DNA of 64,000 nt. Source: Chryseobacterium shigense. Lineage in GTDB: Bacteria > Bacteroidota > Bacteroidia > Flavobacteriales > Weeksellaceae. The DNA lies in the NCBI RefSeq assembly GCF_014207845.1, contig NZ_JACHLC010000001.1, positions 62,001 to 126,000 of the forward strand, written 5' to 3'. The notes under the pieces are model-generated. The model was not told the origin of the DNA. It saw only the letters and a program-made list of their open reading frames with translations, and searched no databases. Shown in pieces: positions 1 to 9,405 of this stretch. Within the stretch, counting starts at the first letter, position 1; each line of letters begins with the position of its first letter. A program made the translations under genes and the position numbers.

Positions 1-720
1 GATCCCGGCCTTCCGAATTTCCTTGAAAATATTGCCCTTTCTGCAGATACCCAGGATAAGAATACAGACGAAGATATGGTGTCCCTGATGACTATTCACC
101 TTTCAAAGGGACTGGAATTCCCGGTGGTGCACCTTGTAGGTCTTGAAGAAAACCTTTTCCCGAGCTTTATGAGTTCGGCAACAAGGGAGGATCTGGAAGA
201 AGAAAGACGTCTTTTTTATGTAGCACTGACAAGAGCAGAAAAGCAGGTATTTTTCTCTTATGCCGTTTCCCGTTTCCAGTGGGGGAAAATTACGGATGCA
301 GAACCTTCAAGATTCTTAAGCGAAATAGATGAGGAATATATTGAATTCTTAAACCCGGCTCTGGAAAAAAGGTTTATCAATAACGCAGGAATCAAATCCA
401 ATATTTTTGATGAGCATCCTTCCGAGCAACGGTCTTTCAGAAAGGTTGAAAAGAAAACCATTGAAAAAGGAGACAGCTCAAAACCTGCGCCTGAAGCAAG
501 GAAACTAAAACCGGTGAGTACTGCGAAAATTATCAACCCAAGCGGGGCTTCTTCGCAGGATATTGAAGTAGGGGATAAAGTAAGACATGACCGTTTCGGG
601 ATCGGAGAAGTTTCTTTCCTGGATGGTACGGACCCGCAGAATATTAAAGCTAAAGTGATTTTCATTCATGAAGGGGAGAAAAACCTTATCTTAAAATATG
701 CCAAGCTTACGAAAATATAA
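1..720 (+). CDS. uvrD: UvrD/PcrA-type DNA helicase, C-terminal part
   Basis: The gene is cut by the left edge: the frame is open from base 1 and gives 239 residues before the stop. The visible part is the end of helicase domain 2. TIHLSKGLEFPVV corresponds to superfamily 1 motif V, and EERRLFYVALTRAEK to motif VI with its arginine finger region. The last 55 residues contain VRHDRFGIGEV, resembling the Tudor-like tail of PcrA/UvrD that contacts RNA polymerase. By family, it is a 3'-5' ATP-dependent helicase of nucleotide excision repair and of conflict resolution between replication and transcription. The linker before the tail is poorly conserved and charged. A strong terminator follows directly. 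The exact subfamily (UvrD, PcrA or Rep) cannot be settled from this fragment. Confidence 0.9.
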   Translation, partial: DPGLPNFLENIALSADTQDKNTDEDMVSLMTIHLSKGLEFPVVHLVGLEENLFPSFMSSATREDLEEERRLFYVALTRAEKQVFFSYAVSRFQWGKITDAEPSRFLSEIDEEYIEFLNPALEKRFINNAGIKSNIFDEHPSEQRSFRKVEKKTIEKGDSSKPAPEARKLKPVSTAKIINPSGASSQDIEVGDKVRHDRFGIGEVSFLDGTDPQNIKAKVIFIHEGEKNLILKYAKLTKI

Positions 721-755
721 AATCATCAGTAATATAGAATGATTGTAATTTTTAG

Positions 756-786
756 AACGGATTCCATTTGGAGTTCGTTTTTTTTT
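756..786 (+). terminator. Rho-independent terminator of the helicase gene
   Basis: A ten-pair stem (756-765 with 770-779, two G-T wobbles) closes an ATTT loop and runs into a stretch of T. It lies 36 bases after the helicase stop codon. Confidence 0.8.
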
Positions 787-1079
787 AATTGTATAGTTTT
801 TAGCGCAAAGTTTGATTTTGGCTCTTTTTATTTTAAGAAAAGATAAATGATTATACCGTTGATTAAGCAGCTGGTTTATGCGCCCGTTTCGTCAGATCAG
901 TCTTTAATTGATTCTTTCTTTACATTCTACATTCTTACAGTTAAACTTTGCATTAAAAAAGCTTATAATTTTGTTCCAATAGGTTCTCTATCTAAGATTG
1001 TCATTAAATCAGGTTATGATAAAATTTCACCATTTATTATTCAATAGAAGAAGACTATCATCATTTTTTGCAAAACAAA
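787..1079. other. Intergenic stretch without a recognisable gene
   Basis: AT-rich spacer between the helicase terminator and the TonB receptor promoter. It holds a 66-codon open frame (847-1047, plus) with no recognisable composition, motif or conserved family. I see no RNA gene. Confidence 0.5.
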
Positions 1080-1121
1080 AGTCTATTGATTTTGTAGACT
1101 AATAAATTTATTTTACATTTG
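1080..1121 (+). promoter_or_regulatory. Promoter and palindromic operator of the TonB receptor gene
   Basis: A Bacteroidota-type promoter is visible: TTG at 1092-1094, a 19-base spacer and TACATTTG at 1114-1121, 39 bases before the start codon. A perfect inverted repeat AGTCTA-N9-TAGACT (1080-1100) overlaps the -33 element. That position fits a repressor site. The regulator is unknown. Confidence 0.6.
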
Positions 1122-1160
1122 CCACTCAAAAAAACATAAACTATTAATTGATGCAAGGGT

Positions 1161-3905
1161 ATGAAAAATAAAAAGACTATTTTATCAGCTTCTGTTCTGT
1201 TTTTCCTGGGGACATATGCTTTCGGACAGGAAAAAGAAAAAGACAGCGTAAAAACCAATAGTGTAGAAGAGGTTGTTGTGCTGGGTTCAAGAGCCGGCGC
1301 AAGATCAAAAACAGACAGCCCGGTTCCGGTGGATGTCTTTAATATTAAAGAATCTTCAGTGGTTCTTCCACAATCCAGTATAGGGCAGATTTTGAATGCG
1401 GTGGCGCCTTCTTTCACGTCTACCATTCAGACTAACTCAGATGGGACGGACCATTTGGATCCTGCGCAGCTGAGAGGATTAGGCCCGGATCAGGTGTTGG
1501 TTTTGGTGAATGGAAAAAGAAGACATACTTCAGCGTTGGTAAATGTTAACGGAACACCGGGAAGAGGAACGATAGGAACCGACCTGAACTCAATTCCTTC
1601 ATTTGCATTAAACCGAATCGAAGTACTGCGTGACGGAGCCTCTGCCCAATATGGTTCCGATGCTATTGCCGGAGTAATCAACCTTGAGCTGAAAAAAGAT
1701 ATCGGGAAGCTGACAGGGCAGGTGAGTTACGGAGGAAATCTCACTCCGACAGCCAATGACCATACAGGAAATTTTGACGGACAAAATATTCAGGTAGACC
1801 TTAATTATGGGAACAAAATAGGAAGTAGAGGAGGCTTTTATAATATTACATGGTCTTCGCAGTTCAGAAACCCTACTTTCAGGGCCGGAACAGAAAGCGG
1901 GGCAATTTATAATGCATACAATGCAATTGAAAAACGGGCACTGGATGGCGGAGTCAACTTATCTTCTTTATTCACAAATATTAATAGCGTACCGAATTCC
2001 CAGCAGCTTATTAACTATATTCATCAGTATGCCCAGGGAGTAAGTTATTTTTCTCAGGATTTTCAAAATCAGATTCAGGGAGCAAATACAATAACCGCTT
2101 TACAAGGGCTATTGAAAGGAGATGTTACAGATCAGGAACTGGCTTACCGGGGGCTCAACAGAAAAGATTTCAATATGCAGGTAGGGCAGTCTAAACTGAA
2201 TAACCATCAGCTTTTTGCCAATATTGAAGTTCCTGTCAGTGATAACTGGAAAGTATATTCATTCGGTGGATACAGCTTCAGACACGGAAGTTCAGGTGGA
2301 TTCTACAGAAGACCTAACCAGAGCAGAACCTTTACAGGATTGTATCTGGACGGTTATTTACCGCAAATTGGAACAGATATCCAGGATTTGTCTCTTTCGG
2401 CAGGAATTAAAGGAAACTGGGATGGCTGGGATATTGATTTCAGTAATACATTCGGGCAGAATTCCTTTACCTATAATATCAGGAATACAGGAAACACATC
2501 TTTAAGATTTGCATCTCCCGATGAATTTGATGCAGGAGGATTGAGGTTCTCCCAGAATACCATCAATTTAGATTTCTCAAAAAAATACGATGTCTGGAGT
2601 GGGATTAATATAGCTTTCGGAGGAGAGCACCGTTATGAAAATTTCAAAATAACCCAGGGCGAAGAAGCATCTTATGAAACTTATGATGCCGCAGGAAATG
2701 TTTGGAACAATACAAGCCCGAGAGCAACTGATTTCTTTGGAAATGTGCTTCCGGGAGGATCACAGGTTTTCGGAGGATTTAAGCCTGTCAATGCAGTCAA
2801 TAAAAACAGGCAGGCAGTAGCTGCTTATGCAGACGTTGAATTCAATTTTACCGATTGGTTACTGGTAGATGCGGCTGCAAGATATGAGAATTACTCAGAT
2901 TTCGGGTCTACATTCAATTATAAGCTGGCTTCAAGAATCAAAGTGGCGCCTGATTTCAATGTGAGGCTGGCAGGTTCCACAGGTTTCAGAGCGCCTTCTA
3001 TTCATCAGATTTATTATAATGTAACATCAACATTGTTTGTTACTTCCCCGCAATTTCCGGTAGGCCGTCTTCTGGATGTGGGAACCTTCAGCAATGATTC
3101 AGAAATTGCAGGCCTGCTGGAAATGCCAAAATTAAAACAGGAAACATCTAAATCTGCCAGTGTAGGATTCACATACAGAATTCCTTCAGCAAGCCTTACT
3201 TTTACAGCAGACGGATATTTTACAAGAATTAACAACAGGATCATTCTTACAGACCAGTTCTTAAGATCAGATGTGCCTGCTGCTGCACAGATCGCTTTTG
3301 ATGCCCAGGGAGTTAACGGAGCACAGTTCTTTACCAATGCCATTGATACGGAAACGAAAGGGGTAGATGTAGTTATTTCTCACAATGCAAGATTTTCAGG
3401 ATTTAAACTGGATAATAATTTTGCCATCAACATTAGCGAGACGAAGAAAGTAGGGAATACCCATTCTTCGGGACTTTTGCAGTCTCCAAACCTGGAGAAG
3501 ATCTATTTTTCAGAGAAATCCAGAGTATATCTTGAAGAAGCGGTTCCAAGAGTGAAGGCTAGCTTATCTCATACACTTTCGTGGAAAAATGCAAGTATTT
3601 ATCTTAGAAATACCTATTTCGGAAAAGTAACGGGTGCAGATATTATTGATGTGAATGGAGATGGAGTTGTCGGGTTCAATGAACATCAGCAGATCGGGGC
3701 TAAGATCGTTACCGATCTTTCACTGGCCTACCAGTTTACAAAAAATGTAGGTCTGACCTTAGGAGTGAACAATCTTTTTGATGTTTATCCGGATAAAAAC
3801 CTTGCGGCATCTACCAATAATGACCAGTTTATCTATTCCCGCTCAACCTCTCAATTCGGGCAGAACGGAAGGTATGTGTTCACCAGGCTTAATTTCAATT
3901 TTTAA
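1161..3905 (+). CDS. TonB-dependent outer-membrane receptor, ligand unknown
   Basis: This 914-residue protein starts with a typical signal peptide ending at AFGQ (about residue 23). A plug domain of about residues 35-170 follows, with RGLGPDQVLVLVNGKRR and IEVLRDGASAQYGSDAIAGV. A long 22-strand-type barrel ends in an aromatic residue (LNFNF), the usual outer-membrane signature. The family imports scarce substrates such as iron chelates, cobalamin or glycans across the outer membrane using TonB energy. There is no SusD partner or carboxypeptidase-like N-terminal extension, so a glycan-uptake pair is unlikely; a metal chelate or small cofactor is a better guess. It is a single-gene unit with its own promoter, a possible operator and a strong terminator. 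Confidence 0.9.
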   Translation: MKNKKTILSASVLFFLGTYAFGQEKEKDSVKTNSVEEVVVLGSRAGARSKTDSPVPVDVFNIKESSVVLPQSSIGQILNAVAPSFTSTIQTNSDGTDHLDPAQLRGLGPDQVLVLVNGKRRHTSALVNVNGTPGRGTIGTDLNSIPSFALNRIEVLRDGASAQYGSDAIAGVINLELKKDIGKLTGQVSYGGNLTPTANDHTGNFDGQNIQVDLNYGNKIGSRGGFYNITWSSQFRNPTFRAGTESGAIYNAYNAIEKRALDGGVNLSSLFTNINSVPNSQQLINYIHQYAQGVSYFSQDFQNQIQGANTITALQGLLKGDVTDQELAYRGLNRKDFNMQVGQSKLNNHQLFANIEVPVSDNWKVYSFGGYSFRHGSSGGFYRRPNQSRTFTGLYLDGYLPQIGTDIQDLSLSAGIKGNWDGWDIDFSNTFGQNSFTYNIRNTGNTSLRFASPDEFDAGGLRFSQNTINLDFSKKYDVWSGINIAFGGEHRYENFKITQGEEASYETYDAAGNVWNNTSPRATDFFGNVLPGGSQVFGGFKPVNAVNKNRQAVAAYADVEFNFTDWLLVDAAARYENYSDFGSTFNYKLASRIKVAPDFNVRLAGSTGFRAPSIHQIYYNVTSTLFVTSPQFPVGRLLDVGTFSNDSEIAGLLEMPKLKQETSKSASVGFTYRIPSASLTFTADGYFTRINNRIILTDQFLRSDVPAAAQIAFDAQGVNGAQFFTNAIDTETKGVDVVISHNARFSGFKLDNNFAINISETKKVGNTHSSGLLQSPNLEKIYFSEKSRVYLEEAVPRVKASLSHTLSWKNASIYLRNTYFGKVTGADIIDVNGDGVVGFNEHQQIGAKIVTDLSLAYQFTKNVGLTLGVNNLFDVYPDKNLAASTNNDQFIYSRSTSQFGQNGRYVFTRLNFNF

Positions 3906-3922
3906 ATAGATAATCATTAGTA

Positions 3923-3955
3923 ACGAAACAGCCCGGAAAATCCGGGCTGTTTCGT
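3923..3955. terminator. Strong terminator after the TonB receptor
   Basis: A perfect 15-bp stem (3923-3937 with 3941-3955) with a three-base loop is followed by T-rich sequence. It lies between two convergent genes and can serve both strands. Confidence 0.9.
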
Positions 3956-3978
3956 TTTTTGATGAAATTTTATCTTGT

Positions 3979-5820
3979 CTACCTTTCCACAAGTTCTTTT
4001 ACAGGCTCTCCATAAAAATCGGTTTCTGTGGTTCTGATCTGCAGAAGCTGGTACCATTTGATAAATGCACCAATGAATACAATCAGCATCAGGATCATTG
4101 CCGTTGCCGCTAAAGCAGCCAGCAGATACTGTTCTTTAGGAAGATAGATTGTTGTTACCTGGATATAGCCTGCCCAGAAAGTGATTCCGGCCATAAAAAC
4201 TCCGGGAATTGCAGAACATAAGGCATACTTTCCTCTGTTCATGCGGATGAGCATTGTGGTACAGACAATCAGCCCGCAGGCTGCCAATAGCTGGTTACTG
4301 ATTCCAAACAGAGGCCAGATGCTGCTCACGTTACCTGTGAATACAAGATATCCCCAGGCGAAAGTAAATAAAAGACTGCTGATAATAATTCCTGGAACCC
4401 AGTTTTTATCATTGAATTTAGGAATAACGGAACCCAGCATTTCCTGCAGAAAGAAACGGCCTACTCTTGTTCCTGCATCAATAGCCGTAAGGATAAATAC
4501 AGCCTCAAACATAATCGCGAAATTATACCAATATGCTGTCAGCTGGTCCATATAAGGTATCTTATTGAAGATATGGGCCATTCCTACGGCAAGTGATACG
4601 GCACCACCGGTTCTTCCGTGAAGTTCAATGCCTATTTTTTGTGAATAATAATCAATATCTACCCCGTGTAGTGAAGGATGGGCGGCCAGAAAAGCATCAT
4701 ATGATTCTTTTGGTGTATTGATGGCAAAATAGTCCCCCGGCATTAATGTACAGGCCGCAATTAAAGCCATTAAAGCAACAAAACCTTCTACCAGCATAGC
4801 TCCATAGCCTACAAAAAGGATTTCTTTTTCTTTATTAAGCATTTTGGGAGTTGTTCCCGTTGCAATTACCGCATGAAAACCGGAAATAGCACCACATGCA
4901 ATAACAATGAATATAAAAGGTAATACGGGACCGCCTATAACAGGTCCTCCGCCTTTCACAAATTCTGTAAGGGCCGGCATCTGTATCGTAGGATGAATTA
5001 CAATAACACCTACAGCCAGCATAATGATGGTACCTATTTTCAGGTAAGTTGAAAGGTAGTCCCGGGGTACCAAAAGCAGCCAAACCGGAAGAACAGAAGC
5101 AAGAAAACCATATAAGGGAATAGCAATGGAAATGGTTTTGATATCCCATGAAAACAGGTTATTCATCGTTTCATTCTGCATTAGGCTGTGTCCGCCTATA
5201 ATTCCGGCTATTAAAAGTATACCGCCTAAAATACTGGCAAAAAGCACGCTGTTTTTTCTGTATCTCATGATAAGCCCCATAATTACAGCAATAGGCATCG
5301 TAATAACAACAGTGAAAAGGGACCATGAAGCCTCATGCATTGCATTGATACAGGCCAATGATAAACCAGCCAGTGTAAGAATAAGAATGAATAAAATGGC
5401 AAAGCCGGCAACAGTTCCTGTAGCTTTACCTATCTCTTTTGAAGCAATAGTAGCCAGGCTTTGTCCTTTATGCCTTACAGAAGCAAATAATACAACCATA
5501 TCATGCACCCCACCGCCAAGCACGCAGCCAATCAGTATCCACAATGCACCGGGTAAGTATCCGAACTGAGCTGCCAGTACAGGTCCTACCAAAGGCCCGG
5601 CAGCAGCAATTGCGGCAAAATGATGACCGAAAAGTACATTCTTATTGGTAGCTACATAATCTTTACCGTCGGCAAACTCTACTGCCGGAGTAGTATTTTT
5701 ATCATTAAGCCTCAGTACTTTATTGGCAATGAAGATCCCATAAAAACGATAGGCGATTGCAAAGATAAGTATCGATACAAAGATCAGGGTAAGTGCATTG
5801 GTGTTATTCAGAAAATCCAT
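3979..5820 (-). CDS. cstA: Carbon starvation protein CstA (peptide/pyruvate transporter family)
   Basis: The 613-residue protein is almost entirely hydrophobic, with roughly 15-16 membrane spans. It carries the CstA family signatures FGHHFAAIAAAGPLVGPVLA near residue 65 and VGRFFLQEMLG in the second half. CstA-family proteins are inner-membrane transporters induced under carbon limitation that import peptides, and in some relatives pyruvate. Residue 1 sits before a clear first membrane helix, which supports the start. No two-component partner is adjacent. The gene converges on the TonB receptor and shares its terminator. The 5' region up to 6149 should carry its promoter, but I see no clean TAnnTTTG box. 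Confidence 0.93.
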   Translation of the reverse strand: MDFLNNTNALTLIFVSILIFAIAYRFYGIFIANKVLRLNDKNTTPAVEFADGKDYVATNKNVLFGHHFAAIAAAGPLVGPVLAAQFGYLPGALWILIGCVLGGGVHDMVVLFASVRHKGQSLATIASKEIGKATGTVAGFAILFILILTLAGLSLACINAMHEASWSLFTVVITMPIAVIMGLIMRYRKNSVLFASILGGILLIAGIIGGHSLMQNETMNNLFSWDIKTISIAIPLYGFLASVLPVWLLLVPRDYLSTYLKIGTIIMLAVGVIVIHPTIQMPALTEFVKGGGPVIGGPVLPFIFIVIACGAISGFHAVIATGTTPKMLNKEKEILFVGYGAMLVEGFVALMALIAACTLMPGDYFAINTPKESYDAFLAAHPSLHGVDIDYYSQKIGIELHGRTGGAVSLAVGMAHIFNKIPYMDQLTAYWYNFAIMFEAVFILTAIDAGTRVGRFFLQEMLGSVIPKFNDKNWVPGIIISSLLFTFAWGYLVFTGNVSSIWPLFGISNQLLAACGLIVCTTMLIRMNRGKYALCSAIPGVFMAGITFWAGYIQVTTIYLPKEQYLLAALAATAMILMLIVFIGAFIKWYQLLQIRTTETDFYGEPVKELVER

Positions 5821-6149
5821 ATCATCTTTTTTTTAAGAATGAATAATTAAAAATATTGGATGTTTTGTTAAGAATAATTTAAACAAAAGCCAAGTTAATT
5901 ATTTTATAAGTAAAAAAGATGAAATGTATAGCAATGTAGCAATTTTTATGGTATCTGCTAAAATTTGTATATTAATATACTGATTTTCAATTATTTGTTA
6001 ATAATTTGGTTTTAAAATGTATATATTTTTATTTTTTTAAATCATTATAATGGGAATTTATTCCCGGGAATATTTAAGCCGACTTCGGAAAATAGCTTAG
6101 ATAGAAAGAAAAAACTGTGGATGGATATAATTTTAAACAAGGTTATCTG
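5821..6149. other. Spacer upstream of cstA
   Basis: Very AT-rich 329-base spacer containing the presumed cstA promoter region. The only structured element I see is the near-palindrome GGGAAT-TT-ATTCCC at 6052-6065, of unknown meaning. No gene or RNA was recognised. Confidence 0.4.
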
Positions 6150-6533
6150 TTATTTCACCAGTTCTTCGAAAAGTTTACCAAACGTTTTTTCCAGGTCTTT
6201 GGATTTTCCCGGATGAGGTCTTGAAGTTTGAATGGATGAGCTCCTTACGGCAGTCAGCCAGCGGAAACGTTCAGGAATATCCATCAGGGCAACAGGGCCT
6301 CCTTCCTTATCTCCATTGGCAATTCTTTGGAAGCTTTCAAGATTGTGGATAACATCATCATAATCCAGTTTGCTGTGCATCAGCCTGAATTTATCAGGGC
6401 ATAAATAAAACTCCACGCGGATAAATCTCTCCTTTTTGGAAAACATCACAAGCCCGATATTGAAAAACTCTTCTCTTTCAACTTTGGGCACCAGGCGTAT
6501 TACGGCATATTCGTATATTTTATCCTCTAGCAT
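6150..6533 (-). CDS. DUF3037 family protein, partner of a HipA-like kinase
   Basis: A 127-residue soluble protein beginning YEYAVIRLVPKVEREEFFNIGLVMF, a pattern typical of the DUF3037 family (about 120-130 residues, so full length). The function is unknown. The start codon lies 14 bases inside the upstream kinase gene, so the two are almost certainly translated together. Family knowledge: DUF3037 genes are often found directly after HipA-like kinase genes, which suggests a partner, substrate or regulator of the kinase. No catalytic motif is visible. The pair has no obvious promoter between them and ends before cstA. Confidence 0.75.
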   Translation of the reverse strand: MLEDKIYEYAVIRLVPKVEREEFFNIGLVMFSKKERFIRVEFYLCPDKFRLMHSKLDYDDVIHNLESFQRIANGDKEGGPVALMDIPERFRWLTAVRSSSIQTSRPHPGKSKDLEKTFGKLFEELVK

Positions 6534-7293
6534 TTTTAGCTTCGTTTACAAAGATTTGAGAATTTTCTAACCTTGTTTTCAGGAACTGAAAGTAAATCTC
6601 ACGGATTTCTTCAGGAGTTTCGTCGGCATCATCCCAATGAAGCCAGTCTTCAGGAATTAAGCTGACAATTTCCCGGAAAAGGGTGTCATTCAGAACTTCG
6701 TGGGCAAACTGATCTGCTTCATCCAGCATTTTTGCTTTCGGAAGCAGTACATGATCCTTCACATATTTGAACGGTGTTTTTGCTGCTGCATCAAAATTCT
6801 GCCATGAATGATGGAAATAAAATGAAGCCCCATTATCTATAACCCAGAGCTCTTTATGCCACATCAGAAGATTTGTATTTTTAAAAGTGCGGTCAATATT
6901 CGTAATGAAAGCATCCAGCCATACAATTTTCGAAGCAAGGAGAGGATCTATCTTTACGGCAGGATCATAGGTGATGGAGCCTGAAAGATAATGCAGACCC
7001 AGATTCAGGCCTTCCGAAAATTTCAGTAGATCCTGAATTTCCTCATCAGCTTCCGTTCTTCCGAAATCCACATCCAGATTTACAAATACCAGCTCAGGAA
7101 TCTTTAGTCCCAGAGCTTCAGTGATCCTGCCGCCCAAAAGCTCAGAAATCAGCATCTTGACTCCGTGGCCAGCACCCCGGAATTTCAGTACATATTTAAA
7201 ATCATCATCAGCCTCTGCCAAAGCAGGAAGAGATCCGCCTTCTCTTAAAGGCAGAATGTAACGTGTGACGGTTACCGTTCTTAAATCCAGCAT
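6520..7293 (-). CDS. HipA-like protein kinase (short form)
   Basis: 257 residues, about half the length of E. coli HipA (440). It keeps the kinase core: YVLKF near residue 34 as the nucleotide-binding lysine strand, the catalytic-loop pattern TNIDRTFKNTN (N132, D134, N139 region) and a metal-binding IDNGASF with D153. HipA proteins are serine/threonine kinases that target glutamyl-tRNA synthetase and cause dormancy. Here the N-terminal subdomain of HipA is missing and no HipB-type DNA-binding antitoxin is adjacent; a DUF3037 gene overlaps the 3' end instead. The substrate and toxicity are unknown. A divergent hydrolase gene lies upstream. Confidence 0.75.
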   Translation of the reverse strand: MLDLRTVTVTRYILPLREGGSLPALAEADDDFKYVLKFRGAGHGVKMLISELLGGRITEALGLKIPELVFVNLDVDFGRTEADEEIQDLLKFSEGLNLGLHYLSGSITYDPAVKIDPLLASKIVWLDAFITNIDRTFKNTNLLMWHKELWVIDNGASFYFHHSWQNFDAAAKTPFKYVKDHVLLPKAKMLDEADQFAHEVLNDTLFREIVSLIPEDWLHWDDADETPEEIREIYFQFLKTRLENSQIFVNEAKNARG

Positions 7294-7441
7294 ACTGCAA
7301 AAATAAGGTTATTTTTATAACTATTTAATGGGTTCTGCTACAGAATATTAACTTTTCCGGGTAAATATTTTTTTATATATTTAGGTTAAATGAATATTTC
7401 AGATACTGTTATAGTCTAAAAATTGCAATTTAAAATTTGAT

Positions 7442-8284
7442 ATGGAACTGATAAAAAACCTTAATATAAAACTGGAAAATGCTGAAACCAGGAATTTTCT
7501 TGCTGATGCCATCTATCCTGAAACCAGTAAAAAATTGCCGTTAGTGATCTTTGTTCATGGCTATAAAGGTTACAAAGACTGGGGAGCATGGAATCTGATG
7601 GCTGAAAAGTTCGCAGAAGCTGGTTTTTTCTTTGTGAAATTTAATTCGTCCCATAACGGCACTACAGTTGAAGATCCTTGTAATTTTGGTGATCTGGAAG
7701 CTTTCGGGAATAATAATTATTCAAAAGAACTTTCGGATCTGGGTGTCGTGATCGATCATTTTGTAAAAGATCCTCATGTGGATGATCAGCGAATTATTCT
7801 TATCGGGCACAGCAGAGGAGGGGGGATTTCCATTATAAAAACATTTGAAGATGAAAGAATCAACGGACTTATTACCCTGGCAAGTGTAGATACTTTGGAA
7901 AGGTTTCCAAAAGATGAAGCTCTGGAGAAATGGAAAAAAGAAGGGGTATATTACGTACTGAACGGAAGAACAAAACAGGAAATGCCGCATTACTACCAGT
8001 TTTATGAAGATTTTGAAAAAAATATTCATCGTTTTGATGTAGAAATGGCAGCGGAAATGGCAAAAGCTTATGTGCTAATTGTTCATGGAACCCATGATGA
8101 GAGCGTAAGTGTAAAAAATGCAGAACATCTTCATATCCTCAACCCGAATTCAGAGTTGTTCCTGGTTGAAAATGCCGATCATACCTTCGGATCAAAAGAG
8201 CCTTGGATGGAAAAGACTCTTCCTTATAATCTGAATATTGTTACAGAGAGATGCATTGATTTTATCAATAAAAATATGAAATAA
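7442..8284 (+). CDS. Alpha/beta hydrolase (dienelactone hydrolase/acyl-peptidase-like)
   Basis: A 280-residue cytoplasmic enzyme with an alpha/beta hydrolase fold. The oxyanion strand is VIFVHGYKGYKDWGAW near residue 36, the nucleophile elbow GHSRGGG near residue 122, an acidic residue follows HGTHDESV, and the histidine is in ENADHTFG near residue 247. The overall pattern is that of S9/BAAT-like esterases of Bacteroidota. No signal peptide is present. The substrate cannot be inferred, and the neighbours on both sides are transcribed away from it or convergently, so the gene is probably monocistronic. Confidence 0.82.
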   Translation: MELIKNLNIKLENAETRNFLADAIYPETSKKLPLVIFVHGYKGYKDWGAWNLMAEKFAEAGFFFVKFNSSHNGTTVEDPCNFGDLEAFGNNNYSKELSDLGVVIDHFVKDPHVDDQRIILIGHSRGGGISIIKTFEDERINGLITLASVDTLERFPKDEALEKWKKEGVYYVLNGRTKQEMPHYYQFYEDFEKNIHRFDVEMAAEMAKAYVLIVHGTHDESVSVKNAEHLHILNPNSELFLVENADHTFGSKEPWMEKTLPYNLNIVTERCIDFINKNMK

Positions 8285-8492
8285 AATTTCAGGCGGGATC
8301 TCTGATTATTTCGAAACAGATAAAATTCAGACTATATAAAATCTGTGAGATCCGTATAATTGGTGGGAATTATTAACGCAAAGTTTTTAAAATCGGGATT
8401 GCTTATTTAGGTTGACAAAGAAGGAATCAACAAGTTGATTTGATGAAGCGGGCTGTTTTAGCAATTTAGTTTTTTATACCGGAAAATAAATA

Positions 8493-8521
8493 AAAAACCA
8501 GCATGATTTATACTGGTTTTT
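8493..8521. terminator. Bidirectional terminator between convergent genes
   Basis: A nine-pair stem AAAAACCAG/CTGGTTTTT (8493-8501 with 8513-8521) with an 11-base loop sits just after the flavin reductase gene and can end transcription from both sides. Confidence 0.7.
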
Positions 8522-8529
8522 ATTGTGAA

Positions 8530-9354
8530 TTATTGTATTGTTAAAAGCGTCCAGGCTTCTTCAATCTTGCTCTCGATCAATAATTTCTGAGCATTCAGGT
8601 GAATGTTTTCATCTGAATGAAAATCTCCTGCGGGCAGTATCTCTACATTGGCAAGCATTCCCAGGTCGTTTCCTGTAAATACCTTACTGTATTTGATAGA
8701 ATCTGGCAGAAGATCAAAGCCGATTCCCTTTGTGACTAATGGTTTCGGAACCTCAAAAAGGCTGTTCTCATTGCTTCTGGAATACCAGTTACCTCCCAGG
8801 CGGGCTACCATATCCAGTTTTTGCTGGTCTAAATTTCCAGCTTCGTTCAGGTATTCTTCCCTGATGTGGATTTTCTGAACTTCGCAAATCACAAGGTTTC
8901 CTGCACCGCCCTGATCTCCAAGAGATTTTACCTCCAGAACTTTACATTCAAAGTTTACGGGGCATTCTTCAATCAGTTTAGGCTGAACCAGATCTGCATC
9001 CTTCATCGTTAGGCCGGATTTAATAAACTCATTGACTCCGGTTTCATATTCCGTAGAAGCCAGGGAAATTTGCTGAACAATAGGAAAATTTACAGTTCCG
9101 ATTACGACTTCAGGGACTTCCAGAACATTTTCCAAAGTATGTTTTGTAGTATTGTCCCGAACCCTTCTTGAGGGTGAAAAAATCAATACAGGAGGAACCG
9201 TACTGAACATATTAAAGAAGCTGAAAGGTGATAGGTTGATATTTCCGTTTTTATCTACCGTAGAAGCCAAAGCAATAGGACGTGGAGACACAGCGGTCTG
9301 CATGACAGTTTGAAGCTGTACGGGGGATAGTTCGGAGGGGATTACTGTTTTCAT
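8530..9354 (-). CDS. Flavin reductase family protein (FMN-binding)
   Basis: A 274-residue protein with the split-barrel flavin reductase pattern: ISPRPIALASTVDKNGNINL-like N-terminus, then SPFSFFNMFSTVPPVLIFSP, matching the FMN-binding segment of the DIM6/NTAB family. The family reduces FMN or acts with it on aromatic or other substrates. It is the last gene of the minus-strand tyrosine-degradation cluster and lies 170 bases after fahA, separated by a large inverted repeat. That spacing suggests it may have its own transcript. A role in aromatic catabolism is inference from position only. Confidence 0.82.
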   Translation of the reverse strand: MKTVIPSELSPVQLQTVMQTAVSPRPIALASTVDKNGNINLSPFSFFNMFSTVPPVLIFSPSRRVRDNTTKHTLENVLEVPEVVIGTVNFPIVQQISLASTEYETGVNEFIKSGLTMKDADLVQPKLIEECPVNFECKVLEVKSLGDQGGAGNLVICEVQKIHIREEYLNEAGNLDQQKLDMVARLGGNWYSRSNENSLFEVPKPLVTKGIGFDLLPDSIKYSKVFTGNDLGMLANVEILPAGDFHSDENIHLNAQKLLIESKIEEAWTLLTIQ

Positions 9355-9405
9355 TGTTTTTTCTTTAACACTTAATTAAATGTAAGCGTTCAAATTATAT
9401 TAAAA

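Noticed and set aside
847-1047. 66-codon open frame between the helicase and the TonB receptor
   Set aside because: No recognisable motif, hydrophobic or charged pattern of a known small protein, or coding-like composition; it lies in a typical AT-rich spacer that carries a promoter and operator downstream.
8336-8420. Degenerate AATCTGTG/AACGCAAAG-type repeats, also near 18868-18900 and 32560-32600
   Set aside because: Short, divergent low-information sequences typical of spacers in this group; I could not define an element with boundaries.
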